From positions 21,224,001 through 21,288,000 of the forward strand of contig AP031357.1 of NCBI GenBank assembly GCA_037833965.1: DNA of 64,000 nt, given 5' to 3'. Numbering within the stretch: position 1 is the first letter of the stretch; every line of letters starts with the position of its first letter. The notes under the pieces were generated by a model. The model did no database searches and had not been told where the DNA came from. It worked only from the letters and a program-made list of their open reading frames with translations. This DNA is from Marchantia polymorpha subsp. ruderalis. Taxonomy: Eukaryota > Streptophyta > Marchantiopsida > Marchantiales > Marchantiaceae. Below, in pieces: positions 13,083 through 23,800 of the stretch. The position numbers were made by a program, and so were the translations under genes.

Positions 13083-13750
13083 GACCACCTCCCCGACCCG
13101 AGTTGCCCTACTCTCCAAGACAAACTATTTCCTTACATAGCCATGCTCTCTGATCAGCTCCGCTTGAAACACGAAGAGAATTCACTTCCCCCACTCATGC
13201 GTCTGGAAGTTCGTCGACGAATGACAACATCTTCACCCTTGCCCCACGCTGACAAGTGGCTCCGTGTCGATCACATGCAAACAACGAGCGGATGGCATGA
13301 GCAAAACCCCGAACTCTCGAGCCCGACGTGCAAACATTCGTCTGCGAGAACGCCCGACTTCATCTTCCGAGGAGCAATGGTGCGATTGCTCTTCTCGACA
13401 GCTCAACTTGTCTCGTTGACAGTCCAACAGATTCCTGGGAGGCGGATTTGAGGCTCAGTGCCTCGGGCCTCGCGTCCAATGAAGCCAGGCGCATCCGCAA
13501 CTTCGTCCGTGTCCTGTCCTGAGCAGCAGTCGTCACTCGAGCTCCTGGACCTCGGGCATCGACCGTCCACGTCACCTTCACATCCGCTCTCGTCACGGAG
13601 AATCGTATTCTAGAGGTCCCCTTTCGTCTGGACATCCTCGTAGATCATCTAATTCCGTCACGCTGTGAGTCCAGCTGACTGTGAACTCTGAGTTCTCGGA
13701 GTCGAAAATCTGATCATGGCCAAATCTGATGTACTTATAGTTCATGCATT
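13083..13750 (-). promoter_or_regulatory. GC-rich upstream region of the PrmC gene
   Basis: GC- and CpG-rich DNA lies directly upstream of the minus-strand PrmC start. Short open frames on both strands overlap each other and look like chance frames in GC-rich sequence. No TATA-like element is clear. It is interpreted as the promoter and leader region from position and composition only. Confidence 0.35.
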
Positions 13751-13799
13751 CGTGCTGTTAAAACCACTCCCAGGATTTTACCTTCAGCTTTAGCTCTGT

Positions 13800-16700
13800 C
13801 CGTAAATCTTCGACGTCTCTGTCTATGCGCCTAGTTTTTCCCAGCTGTCAGTTAACAGTGGTCGGCCCTAGACCATTCCCAGGACTGCTTTGAGTTCTCG
13901 ATGTTTCTGGGCCAAGCGTGATATTCTGTTTTCACAGCCTCATTCTCATTCTTAAGTGCCTGAATCGCTTTTACCTTCTCCTTTGTCCTCTTTTCGAAAT
14001 CTTTTTACAGTATCCACTTGTTGCGTACCGATGTTTCCGTGATGTTCATTTATTTTAGCTCTCGAGTGATTTCTCTGTGCACAATTGCGAATTTGCTACC
14101 TTCTTAGAGTTATTGATCCGGTGCAACTCCCGTTCAGAGGCCTCGTTCAGATTCTGGCTTTCCCTGCTTTATGAGCATTCTTCCCTGTGGCTGAAGTTGT
14201 GCTCTTTTTCTCTGGGGCTCTTGGCCACGTCCTACCCGATGCCCTTCGGTGCTTCCCCGGAAGACTGTGGAGTTCCCTGAACTCTTTCTTCCACCACTTC
14301 CATCCCCCAAGATACCTCTCAACCTGCTCACTGTCGATTCTCCTGTTTCGTTGAGAAATGTCCTCTCCAAATGCAGATGCACTTATGTTATGTTGCTCTC
14401 GTCGTTAGCCTTAGACCGACATGTAAACTGCCTCGTTCATTAGCTCTAGATCGAAATGCAATGCTACTCGTTCGATGATCGAGTATCGCAAAAATGCAGT
14501 CACTCCATGAAAACGTGACTTTCGTTCCAAATGGCTGTCAGCCCGCGGAATGTAAAACACAATCACGTTGCAAGGCCCTCCACGGTCACACTCCAAGACA
14601 AGGACAAAGACGAGACCAACACATCGAAAGAAAATCGAAAGAAATCAAAAGATCTTGTTTCCTCTAACGGCCCCTCAAAACACACGTCTGGGCCTCTACA
14701 CCATGGTTAGAATGGGCACGCTGCAGTTCCAAAAGCCTGGGGCTATGGATCTGTACGAGGTTTACCCTGTCTCATACATAGAGGATGCCTTTCAGGAACC
14801 ATTGACCGACCTCGCAAAGCATACACGCCTTCCACTTGCCTCAATCATCTAAACAGCGACATGTACAGTCCCATAGAACTCAAACACTAGAGTAACAAAA
14901 GCCACTGGACCCTGAACTCATCTCACACAATCCAGACAAGAATCAACAGCCCGATCACCGACACTAGAGCTTTACAGACAGTCATCGCCAGTATAAAGCA
15001 TTCTCCTTTCATCATCTAGGTCGGTAACCAACCGAGAGGACCCACATCATATCTATAGCACCACTCCGAGTAAAATGTCCAATACATCGCAAACCTTTAG
15101 GAACACGAATGCAAAGAGAGATAGGCCCCCGACGTTGAAACACTACTCTCACTACAGAAAGCACAGGAAACGATCTCCCCTACATGATACTCAGAATCAG
15201 GGCAGCCTGCAACACGTATCAACTGATCTAGTACGCAGCGTTTTGCAAAGGAATAAAGAGGAGGTTTCACTACACACTCGACATGAATCGTAGCCCTGCA
15301 TAGTCGGATTCGAAACCCAACGAACCTGACAATACGGCAGGCAACCAAGCTGCAAACGAGGTACTCAGGACGAGATTCAGAAGCATACACCCACGTCAAA
15401 TGGAGGACCAGCGTTGGCAGATCGATCAACCACGCTCAAAACTCACCCCGCCCTAGTAGTTATTGGTATGTACACCGAGCTGTTGAAACACAAGCCGAGA
15501 GGAATTTCAAACCAGAAGCGGGATCTCTTGCAGGTGCCAAGATTGTCCCACCACACCTGGACCCGCACACCAAGACCGGCACTTCACCTCTCACACACTC
15601 CCAAATGCCCAGTAATGTCCGTGTGGTCTCTCCATACAATCTCCCCCCCATCGATCATCAGGTGATTGATATTCAAGGTGGAGAAAGAATCGGCAGACTT
15701 CTCCACTGAGGAAGTTGTCTCCATGTTTAGTACATAATGCCACGCCAAAGAAAATCACGATCGACTACCTCTCCTTCACTGGACCGAAAATACTTCAGAT
15801 ACTCAGCAAGCGGAAAACCTGGACATGAGTGTGCAAACTACGACTACAACCCCGTGATGCAATCGCTCTACTGATTTTGCTCTTCCATTAGACGCAGGGC
15901 TCCCAATCATCGTAAAATTGGAGTAAAAGCTGCTCATTTAAATCTGTTTCTTCTGACCTACGGAGATAAGCCTCCATCATAAAACTGGCTCCTCTCACGG
16001 GACCGACGATCGAGTACGACGATATTTCCTCCTGAAATGAAGGCAGGCAGGCAAGCCTCTCGCAGTCATCGGTCTCACTGGGCCCAGACGACAACCCTAA
16101 AACGGGGAACCCAAGAACCTTGTCTTCATTAGTGTGCGATGGACAAATCCAATAACCTACCAAAACGTGGCTTTCAGATCAGCGGGACACAGATACCATG
16201 CCAGAACAACTTTGAATTGAATCTTCGGAAGTCCTCGGCTGGACGAAGCGATTTGCGGAAGACCCTCACTCCACTTCTAGTGCCACTCCCCGTGAACATG
16301 CCCGACCGGAGGTCAATCCAGAAAGTGAGTCTAATACAGGTTAATGATCGCAATGGAAAAGACTATGAGTCCCATCTCTTCACAGGCTGTTGGGATGAAC
16401 ACACCAAACACATGGGAGCGGCTCTAATTACAGTCCGATCTACTATCTCAACAGAACCATCAGGATCGGCGACCTGGGAACAACAACATTGGACCGAGCT
16501 CTCATCATATTGAACGGACAAGCAATTTTACCGATCGGCTTGCTTGACTCTTGCCAGAACAAGCTACAGACCATGCCATGAAGCTTGCAATTTACAGCTC
16601 TATCACCAGCAGGACCTACAGCAAATACATGATGAACAGCTTCAAATCAGCCCCGTCTTCTTCAAACCTCTCCCTTCGCTCCCAATGCCGGCTTGGACGG

Positions 16701-17210
16701 AGCATTCAGCTCCCATTGGAGTCCTCACCGAATCTCCAGACCGCGATGGCCCTCTCGAAGCTCACTCAGCACAAAAAGCTGCAACTGGAACTCACCAAAA
16801 TCGCCAAACTCTGACTCTGAGCAAATCATAAGTCTACGCAAGAGCCGAGAACATGGAGATCATGACATGAACGCCAGTAAGACATCGGAAGAGCTCGTTC
16901 CCGACACGCAGACTTTCAAATGCACAACTCCACAGACGACAAAATCCACGACGAGCACAAAGCTCTCCCTCCGAGAAGACTCTGAGTGTCCCCAAAAAGG
17001 TCACCAAAAGCTTGAATCCGAATTTTCCATCGCTCGAGAGCTTCAAGCTGTCAGCCACAACAGCAACAGCATCGAGACGTCCCGTGGAGATGGAGATGGT
17101 GGGAATCCAATAGCCACCCCTAAACTAAACTGGACCAGCCTTCGTCAGGCTTTGCGGGTAACGACCTCTCGACATACATTTCACCCCAACGTTAGTTCGT
17201 TCATATGAAG
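13800..17210 (+). mobile_element. Decayed retroelement-like remnant with an RNase H-like block
   Basis: This 3.4 kb stretch has a coding-like composition but many breaks and no intact gene. Around 16,370-16,880 on the plus strand several pieces in order recall an RNase H domain: FTGCWDEHTKHMGAALI (DGS-like motif then GAA), an Ala-rich helix region MKLAIYSS, and later HGDHDMNAS, like the family's final HG-NE-AD segment. A Cys/Gly/His piece near 15,820 may be a zinc-knuckle relic. Whether this was a LINE or an LTR element is unresolved; no terminal repeats were seen. It is plainly an old, broken copy. Alternative: a decayed host gene. Confidence 0.3.
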
Positions 17211-17339
17211 ATTTCTAATGGACGAGTTTGCATCTGTATTATGGCTGTATCTACAACTCCCAATGGGTGGTAGAAATATGCCTCATGACAAGATATATAT
17301 TTTTATTATTACCTGTTATTATTATTTAAGTGTAGCCAA

Positions 17340-18258
17340 GGGCGCGGCTAGTTATCACTCCCTTTGGGTTAATTATATTTCACACTCATGTATCAAATAA
17401 CTCTAACCAATCATTCCTTATTCACCTACATAAAGTTGGAGCGGGTTAGCATTACATGGTGGGGCGCTATGAAACTTGCTCGAACTTACAAGTTGAAGGG
17501 AAACGAAAATAGCTCAAAAGTTTTATGTCCTAACAGTGCTCCGGAATTATTACATGGCCTAGTCTAATTCCATGGCGGAAGGGCTTGAACGAGGACAAGC
17601 CTTTCAATTACCTCTTTTTCTTTGGACTCTCATCAAAATAGGAACGAGTGAATTCCAAATGGAAAGCTCATATCTCCGCGGCAATTACTCAGAATCAAAG
17701 AAAGTCCAGTGACAACAAAACCAAAATCTCTGCACATCTTGATTAAGTTTTCACTAATTGTTCTCGTGTTGTTGCTCAAGGGAGTACTTCAACTATAGTC
17801 TTCTTATGGAACCCTGGGAACAGGGATGCCGTTTTCCATTCAGCGGCCTCTTTCGTACTCTACCCAATGTTGTCGCACAAGTTTGTCCTAGTGCGTTTCT
17901 TCCATCGCGAGGGAGCTTTGTAAGTTGTTCAATCATAGCTCCGTCGAAGTTTATGATCCAGGTCTGACTTCTTGGAATGAGATGAGGATTCTTGAACTTC
18001 CATCGTCCATCCCTTCCCTTTCTCTCCTATTCCATGGGTGCATATTTCCAATGTAGATCTCAAAGGCTAGAGCATGGTAAATATTTCATGTGGCATCATA
18101 ACCTCGCAATATAAAAAGTACAACAACATGGATGCGGGGAGCATGGTTCCGAGCGCTTGCGATGTAATGTTAATCCGCTCGCAACTAGGTAGGTGAATAA
18201 GGTGTGATTACTTAGTACAGTAATAATTAGCCCAAAGTGAATGATAACTAGCTGCTCC
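17340..18258. mobile_element. Non-autonomous TIR element B with kelch-like internal fragment
   Basis: The left end (17,340 on, GGCTAGTTATCACTCCCTTT then TTAATTAT, and CCTTATTCACCTAC near 17,424) matches the reverse complement of the right end (up to 18,258: GCTAGTTATCATTCACTTT, CTAATTAT, CCTTATTCACCTAC). The inverted arms are therefore about 100 bases with scattered differences. The GGCTAGTTATC end motif recurs in the element at 44.9-45.8 kb. The interior is of host-gene-like composition. In one plus frame 17,940-18,053 reads SVEVYDPGLTSWNEMRILEL, like a kelch repeat of F-box/kelch proteins. It fits a Pack-TIR or Pack-MULE-like element. No convincing target-site duplication was found; a 4-base CAAG flank match is weak. 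Confidence 0.5.
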
Positions 18259-18259
18259 A

Positions 18260-19337
18260 CAAGAAAAACTTTTGAATGTAGTTTGGGCTCCAATATTCTT
18301 TCTTACAACCTCATTAAGTCGAAAGTCATTGTATCTCGCAATTGAAAAGTTGATATTTGTCTAGACTTCATGTACTCATGCATCAAAATATCTTTGTGCT
18401 TCCATAAAATTTTGTTGTTTATGTCACTCTTATATCTCTTTTAAAACTTATTCAAACATGCATTGTATATCACAATATGTAATGCTACGAATGAATACAA
18501 AAATGTCAAAACTTGACCAACCTTATAATTTATTTTGGTTCTTCTTAAATTTCAAACCAATATCTTGTATCATCCAAGTAGCTATTGCAAATGATGTCAA
18601 TATGTAAAAATTATTATAAATTATACTAAACAGTTACTATAATCTTACAACTCTTATAAAATACAACATCTTTTAGCTACTGTTCTAACTTCAAATTTAT
18701 ACTAATAGTTTAAATAATAACTTTGATAATAAAATGATCTAGTTATGTCATATGATTTTGTAAATATATTGGAACAAAATTTCTCTTTCTGTTTTTCTTG
18801 ATCATAAAATTGTACTCATAATCTACTTTGTTAAATAAAATCTTCAATACATTTTTTACATCTTGTTGAATATATTTTATCAATATTTACAAATCTGAAA
18901 GTGATCTTTATTAAAATTTTCAAAATTTACTGAAATTTTTTAAAATTTTCATCATGATCAATAAATTTTATCAATTTAATTGGGACTTTATTATAATCTA
19001 GAATTGTTAATATAATAATTATAATATTTTAAAAATCATAATACCTTTTAATATCTAAACTTATATCTAAATAAAGCTCAATTTACATATATTAAAAAAA
19101 ATTTGCTAAAAATAATGTTGTAAACTTTTTCATTAAGATGTAATTTTAATAACAAAAAATTAAAAAAACAGAAAAAAAATTAAAAAAAACAAAATAATTA
19201 TTAAAAATTTTGCTTCACTTTTAATTTACAATAATCTTATATTGATTTTGATTTAATTTTATGAACATAGATAAATAATAATAATGATTTTGTAGATTTT
19301 AAATTTTAAATTATGTTTAAAATATTTTTGATTTGTT
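18260..19337. other. AT-rich gene-free DNA
   Basis: Very AT-rich sequence with long A and T runs. No coding frame, RNA gene or clear repeat boundary was recognised. Confidence 0.6.
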
Positions 19338-19553
19338 ATGATTTGATATTAAGAAATTATTAGATGGTTATGCAATCTATTATTATACACTACTCATAAA
19401 ATCTCAAATAATTTTGGTTATTCTTGGAGTTTTAGCTTAAAACAATTGTCATGATATGATACATTTCCATTTTTAACGAGAATTCAATTTGTGATTACTG
19501 ATTTAAAGAACAAGAAGATCATTTGTTTTTTGTAACAAGAAGATTAATTTTTT

Positions 19554-19621
19554 CTCTCATTCAAGACCGTGCGTGAGCGCGCTACGCGTGTAGCGCGCTC
19601 ATGCACGGTCTTGAATGAGAG
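19554..19621. repeat. 68-base CpG-rich palindrome, unit 1
   Basis: Arms of 32 bases starting CTCTCATTCAAGACCGTGC pair with a single mismatch around a four-base centre. The core is GCGCGCTAC/GTAGCGCGC. It is the best-preserved copy of the main hairpin in the array. Confidence 0.9.
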
Positions 19622-19628
19622 AAAAAAT

Positions 19629-19708
19629 GTTGACTAAATATTTTTCAAGACCGTGCATGAGCGCGCTACACGCACGGTCTTGAATGAGAGTAAAAATATT
19701 TAGTCAAC
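19629..19708. repeat. Extra hairpin in unit 1 with 17-base perfect arms
   Basis: GTTGACTAAATATTTTT at 19,629-19,645 is the exact reverse complement of 19,692-19,708. Enclosed between them is a second, shorter copy of the CAAGACCGTGC...GCACGGTCTTG palindrome. This block is absent from units 2 and 3 and explains most of the extra length of unit 1. Confidence 0.85.
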
Positions 19709-19736
19709 GCTACATCCGAACTAAATATCATGCGCG

Positions 19737-19802
19737 TAAATCGTCAAGCAATTTTTTGTCTTCGGCTCTTCGTACCTAGAGCGAAAACGGCTTGACGATT
19801 TA
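19737..19802. repeat. CGTCAAGC stem-loop, unit 1
   Basis: TAAATCGTCAAGC (19,737-19,749) pairs perfectly with GCTTGACGATTTA (19,790-19,802). The loop holds CTTCGGCTCTTCG. Equivalent stems in the other units are at 20,219-20,279 and 20,678-20,743. Confidence 0.85.
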
Positions 19803-20105
19803 AGTGCTAAAACAAGATTTTGAAAATCCAAGAGAAGCTACTTGACGTATTGTATTTGCTAATTGTCATTAAAATAATCTGAATTAGCTATAATTTGATG
19901 TTAAAAAATTATAAGATGATTATGAAATCTACTATACACTATTCATAAAATCTTAAATCATCTTAGATATTCTTGGAGTTTGGGCTTAAAAAAAATTTCA
20001 TGATGTGATACATTTTCATCTTTAACGAGAATTCAATTTGTGATTACTGATTTAAAGAACAAGAAGATCATTTGTTTTTTTGAACATGAAGATTTTTTTT
20101 TGTTT

Positions 20106-20172
20106 TCTCATTCAAGACCATGTGTTAGCGCGTTACGCATGTAGCGCGCTCATGTGCGGTCTTGAATGAGAG
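20106..20172. repeat. CpG-rich palindrome, unit 2
   Basis: Counterpart of the 68-base palindrome, with several mismatches between the arms, mostly C-to-T or G-to-A changes at former CpG sites. This is as expected for methylated DNA that has aged. Confidence 0.8.
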
Positions 20173-20563
20173 AAAAAATATTTAGTCAAAGCTACGCTCA
20201 AACTAAATATCATGCGCGTAAATTGTCAAGCGATTTTGGTCTTCGGATCTTCGTCAAGCGAAAACGGCTTGACAATTTATGTGCAAAAACAAGGTTTTGA
20301 AAATTTAAGAGAAGCTACTTGACGTATTGTATTTGTTAATTGCCATTTAGCTATAATTTGATATTAAGAAATTATAAGATGATTATGAAATCTATTATAT
20401 ACTATTCATAAAATCTTAAATCATCTTAGATATTCTTGGAGTTTGAAATTAAAAAATTTTCATAATCTGATACATTTTCATCTTTAACGAGAAATCAGTT
20501 TGTGATTATTGATTTAAAGAACAAAAAGATCATTTGTTTTGTTGAACAAGAGTATTATTTTTT

Positions 20564-20631
20564 CTCTCATTCAATGCCGTGTGTGAGCGCGCTACGCGTG
20601 TAGTACGCTCATGCACGGTCTTGAATGAGAG
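20564..20631. repeat. 68-base CpG-rich palindrome, unit 3
   Basis: Counterpart of the unit 1 palindrome, also 68 bases, with a few arm mismatches. The GCGCGCTACGCGTGTAG core is retained on the left side. Confidence 0.85.
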
Positions 20632-20830
20632 AAAATATATTTAGTTAGCGCTACGCTCGGACTAAATATCGTGCGCGTAAATCGTCAAGCGATTTTTGCT
20701 CTTCAACTCTTCGTAACTAGAGCGGAAATGGCTTGACAATTTACTTGCGAGAACAAGAATATGAAACTCCAAGAGAAGCTACTGGAAGTATTGTATGTGC
20801 TAATTGCCATTTTGCTAATCTCATGCATCT

Positions 20831-23800
20831 GGACTGGTCCGTTACCCTGTTTTCATGAGTACTCATGTCTTAGTACATTGATCTAATTGCCAACATAGCT
20901 CGCAAAAAAAAACCCCAATCCATGCTTCCGCAGAATTCTAAACCTTGACTCCAAACTATTTAGTTGCAAAAAATCTTTCTATCTCACACATCTCATACTC
21001 ATCTAATTGCTTTAGTGGCAAAGTTTGTTGATGTAAATATGACTATGTTGATAGCATGTTGTTAAAGATACTTTGAATCATTGTTGTTGTAAGTTTGGAT
21101 CTTACTATTTTGTTTAGACCTATAGTTATATCTGTTTTTCAATTTTGTCTTTAAAAATAAATAATCATCATGTCAATTATATTTGATTATCTCATAATTT
21201 GCTCTACAAGACTTAATGATTATCATTATCATTATTTTTCATAGTATTTGATTATTTCATAACTTGTACTAGAAGATTTAGTGGTTGTCTTTTTGTTCCG
21301 CATAATAGTTGAAGTTGAAATTGTGCTTGTGACCATTGAGCAAATGAGTCTTTCACTCTCATATGTCACTCTTAAAACTTCTACGTTGCTTTTTAGGTTG
21401 GTTGATTCAAATTTTGGATGTGAAGATTACTCTGAAGCATGGATTAGACATAAAGATATTGTGTTATTAGAAATTTTGAAGAACGAAAAAGCTTACAAAT
21501 AGCTAGTATTCAAGATTTAGTATTTTATAGAATTAACGGCTAGGATTTTCTAGTGGTTGACTATGATGGACATTAGGACTTTGTGTTGTGGCAACTATTT
21601 TTTTGCTAGGACTCGAAGAACAGTTTGATCTTCTCATCTTTAAAGCTACAGGCTCTAACTATCTTATGCATTTTACTTCTTGATTGACACACTATACAGG
21701 TTACGAAGCGTATTGAAAATACTCTTGCATAAGAACAACACTTGGTTATTACTTCTAAAGTGTATACATATGTCAGCTCCTTTTTAGTTACCATTGTCAC
21801 TCCCAAGAAGATATCATCAATTTGCTTGCATCAATAACTTGAAGTCAATCTAAATTGAACTCTATGAGCTTTTAACAAATTACAATGATTGAACTAAAGT
21901 AAAATGCTTTTTTCAAATTAACGTTTCTTTAAATTTTACAATAATGTAGATATTTCTAGTTCAAAAAATAAAACTAATCAAACTTTTGTATGTAAATGTT
22001 GACATATTTTTCAAATTAATGATTTAAAATATTTAAAATATATTATAATATAAATTTGATAACATAATAAAATTCAAGTTCATGTAATGTATAATTTTTT
22101 TGGGGTGTTTTTCAGAATAAATGAAATTTTGAATTTCAATTTAAATATAGTTTACTGTAATCTATAATGAACTTTGTAGAATCAATATATGATCAAGTAG
22201 ATTGTTGTATTTAAATTTCATAAAATTTTCATCATACAAATTTTTTTATTTTATTTTTCAAAATATTAATTATCAAATAAGATGATTAAATTTACAATAG
22301 ATATTAAAAAAATAAAATAAATTTTTCTATGATGTTTAAATATCTCGTCATTTGAAAAAAAATAATATACGTGATTTTAAGTATGGATATTTTAATGATA
22401 TAAAATTAATTATTTCAAAATATGTAATTATATCATAATTGATATTATTATTTCATCTTTGGAAAAAAAATTATCACTTGATCATTTGAAGGTTTGATTG
22501 CTTTGAAAAAAATTTTAATTCTTAATATGTATGAAATTTGATCCAAATTATAATTTCAATTAAAATTTGGATAAAAATTGTAATAATTTATTTTATTTAT
22601 AGATAATAAAAATTCACTAGAAATTTAAAAATGAACCTGAGTAATTGAACTTTTTTGTAGAATTTTTTTAATTTTTGATTGAATTTTTATGAATATCTAG
22701 TGTATTGATTGGTTTTTTTGTATTAACTAGAACTTTAGTGAGTAAATTCAGATTAGTTTGTTACTATAGAAAAAAAGTTCAAATCGTAGCTCTCATTGAT
22801 TTTATTTGGGGAGAATCTATAGAGATTTTATGTGTTTTTGTGAATGTCACCATAGCAGTGTAGATGGAAATCAAGTATTCGATGTGTTTATATTAATGTG
22901 AGTGCATATTTCTCTATGTGTGTGATTTGCAACTCTGGGAGAAAATATGGTCTTTTGAAATTAGAAAGTGAATTTCATTTTCATACCGTGGTTTGCTTGG
23001 TGCACATAGGCTATTGCTATTGATTTGAATCAAGAGAAGTTGATGTTATCACAAAACTGCTAGATCTACTCTTGCTAATTAGCATCTATTGTATCTCCAT
23101 TGTGCAAACCTACTTTTTTTGTTCGGATTCACATGATAAACATTATTCTCGTGCCGCGAGAATTAGTGACAACGGTTTTCAGTTCATAAATTTGTGGAGG
23201 TCAAATTAAATGTGATGTCGTTAAGACAATGGGTATGGAAGAGCAAACGATTAGATGATATGATATATATATATAAAGATAAAATGGACACATGAAATTG
23301 ACATGAGTATGTTAGTATGAAGCATCAACTGTTGACATTAAAAATATCAAAATTTTGCTATTTTGAATGAATCGTGAAGACTTGAGAGGATATTTAGTTG
23401 CAAGATGGTTTTTTTTAGCTGCATTATGGATATTACTCGTCCATTACGAAATTAGAGTCTTAAAAAGTTGCCTTTTGCTAGATTAAAAAAAAATGTCCTT
23501 AATCACATTGATTCGGTGAGATCAGTCTTGCTTATATTGTGAGATCAATAGGACGGTAGAAGTAGTTTTGTCCATTATGTTGTTTGATCATGTTAATCTT
23601 TGGGCCGGTTTTGCAAACAACTTTACTTTTCACATCCCAATCAAGGCCTTGATTCAAGGTTGCGTCAACGTCCAACTTCACCTGTTGTTGAAATGTCACT
23701 CGTTCACAAACTCGGAGTTGAGTTTCAAAGGATCTATAATCCTTTGAGCATAATGTATACTCAAATTATACATCGAATGGTTTCTGCGAGAGTGTTATTT

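Larger units (their letters stand above)
19338..20830. repeat. Three-unit tandem repeat with conserved hairpin series
   Basis: Three related units start near 19,341, 19,893 and 20,356, so the spacings are about 552 and 463 bases. The first unit is longer because it carries an extra hairpin block. Each unit has, in the same order, an AT-rich lead (ATTTGATATTAAGAAATTAT-like), a long CpG-rich palindrome, a short ATATTTAGT/ACTAAATAT stem, a TAAATCGTCAAGC/GCTTGACGATTTA stem with a TTCGG-containing loop, and an AGAGAAGCTACTTGACGTAT-like tail. No protein is encoded. It could be a satellite-like array of a foldback element, a source of hairpin RNA, or an unrecognised non-autonomous transposon. It sits in AT-rich DNA with no gene within 2 kb. 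Confidence 0.85.
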
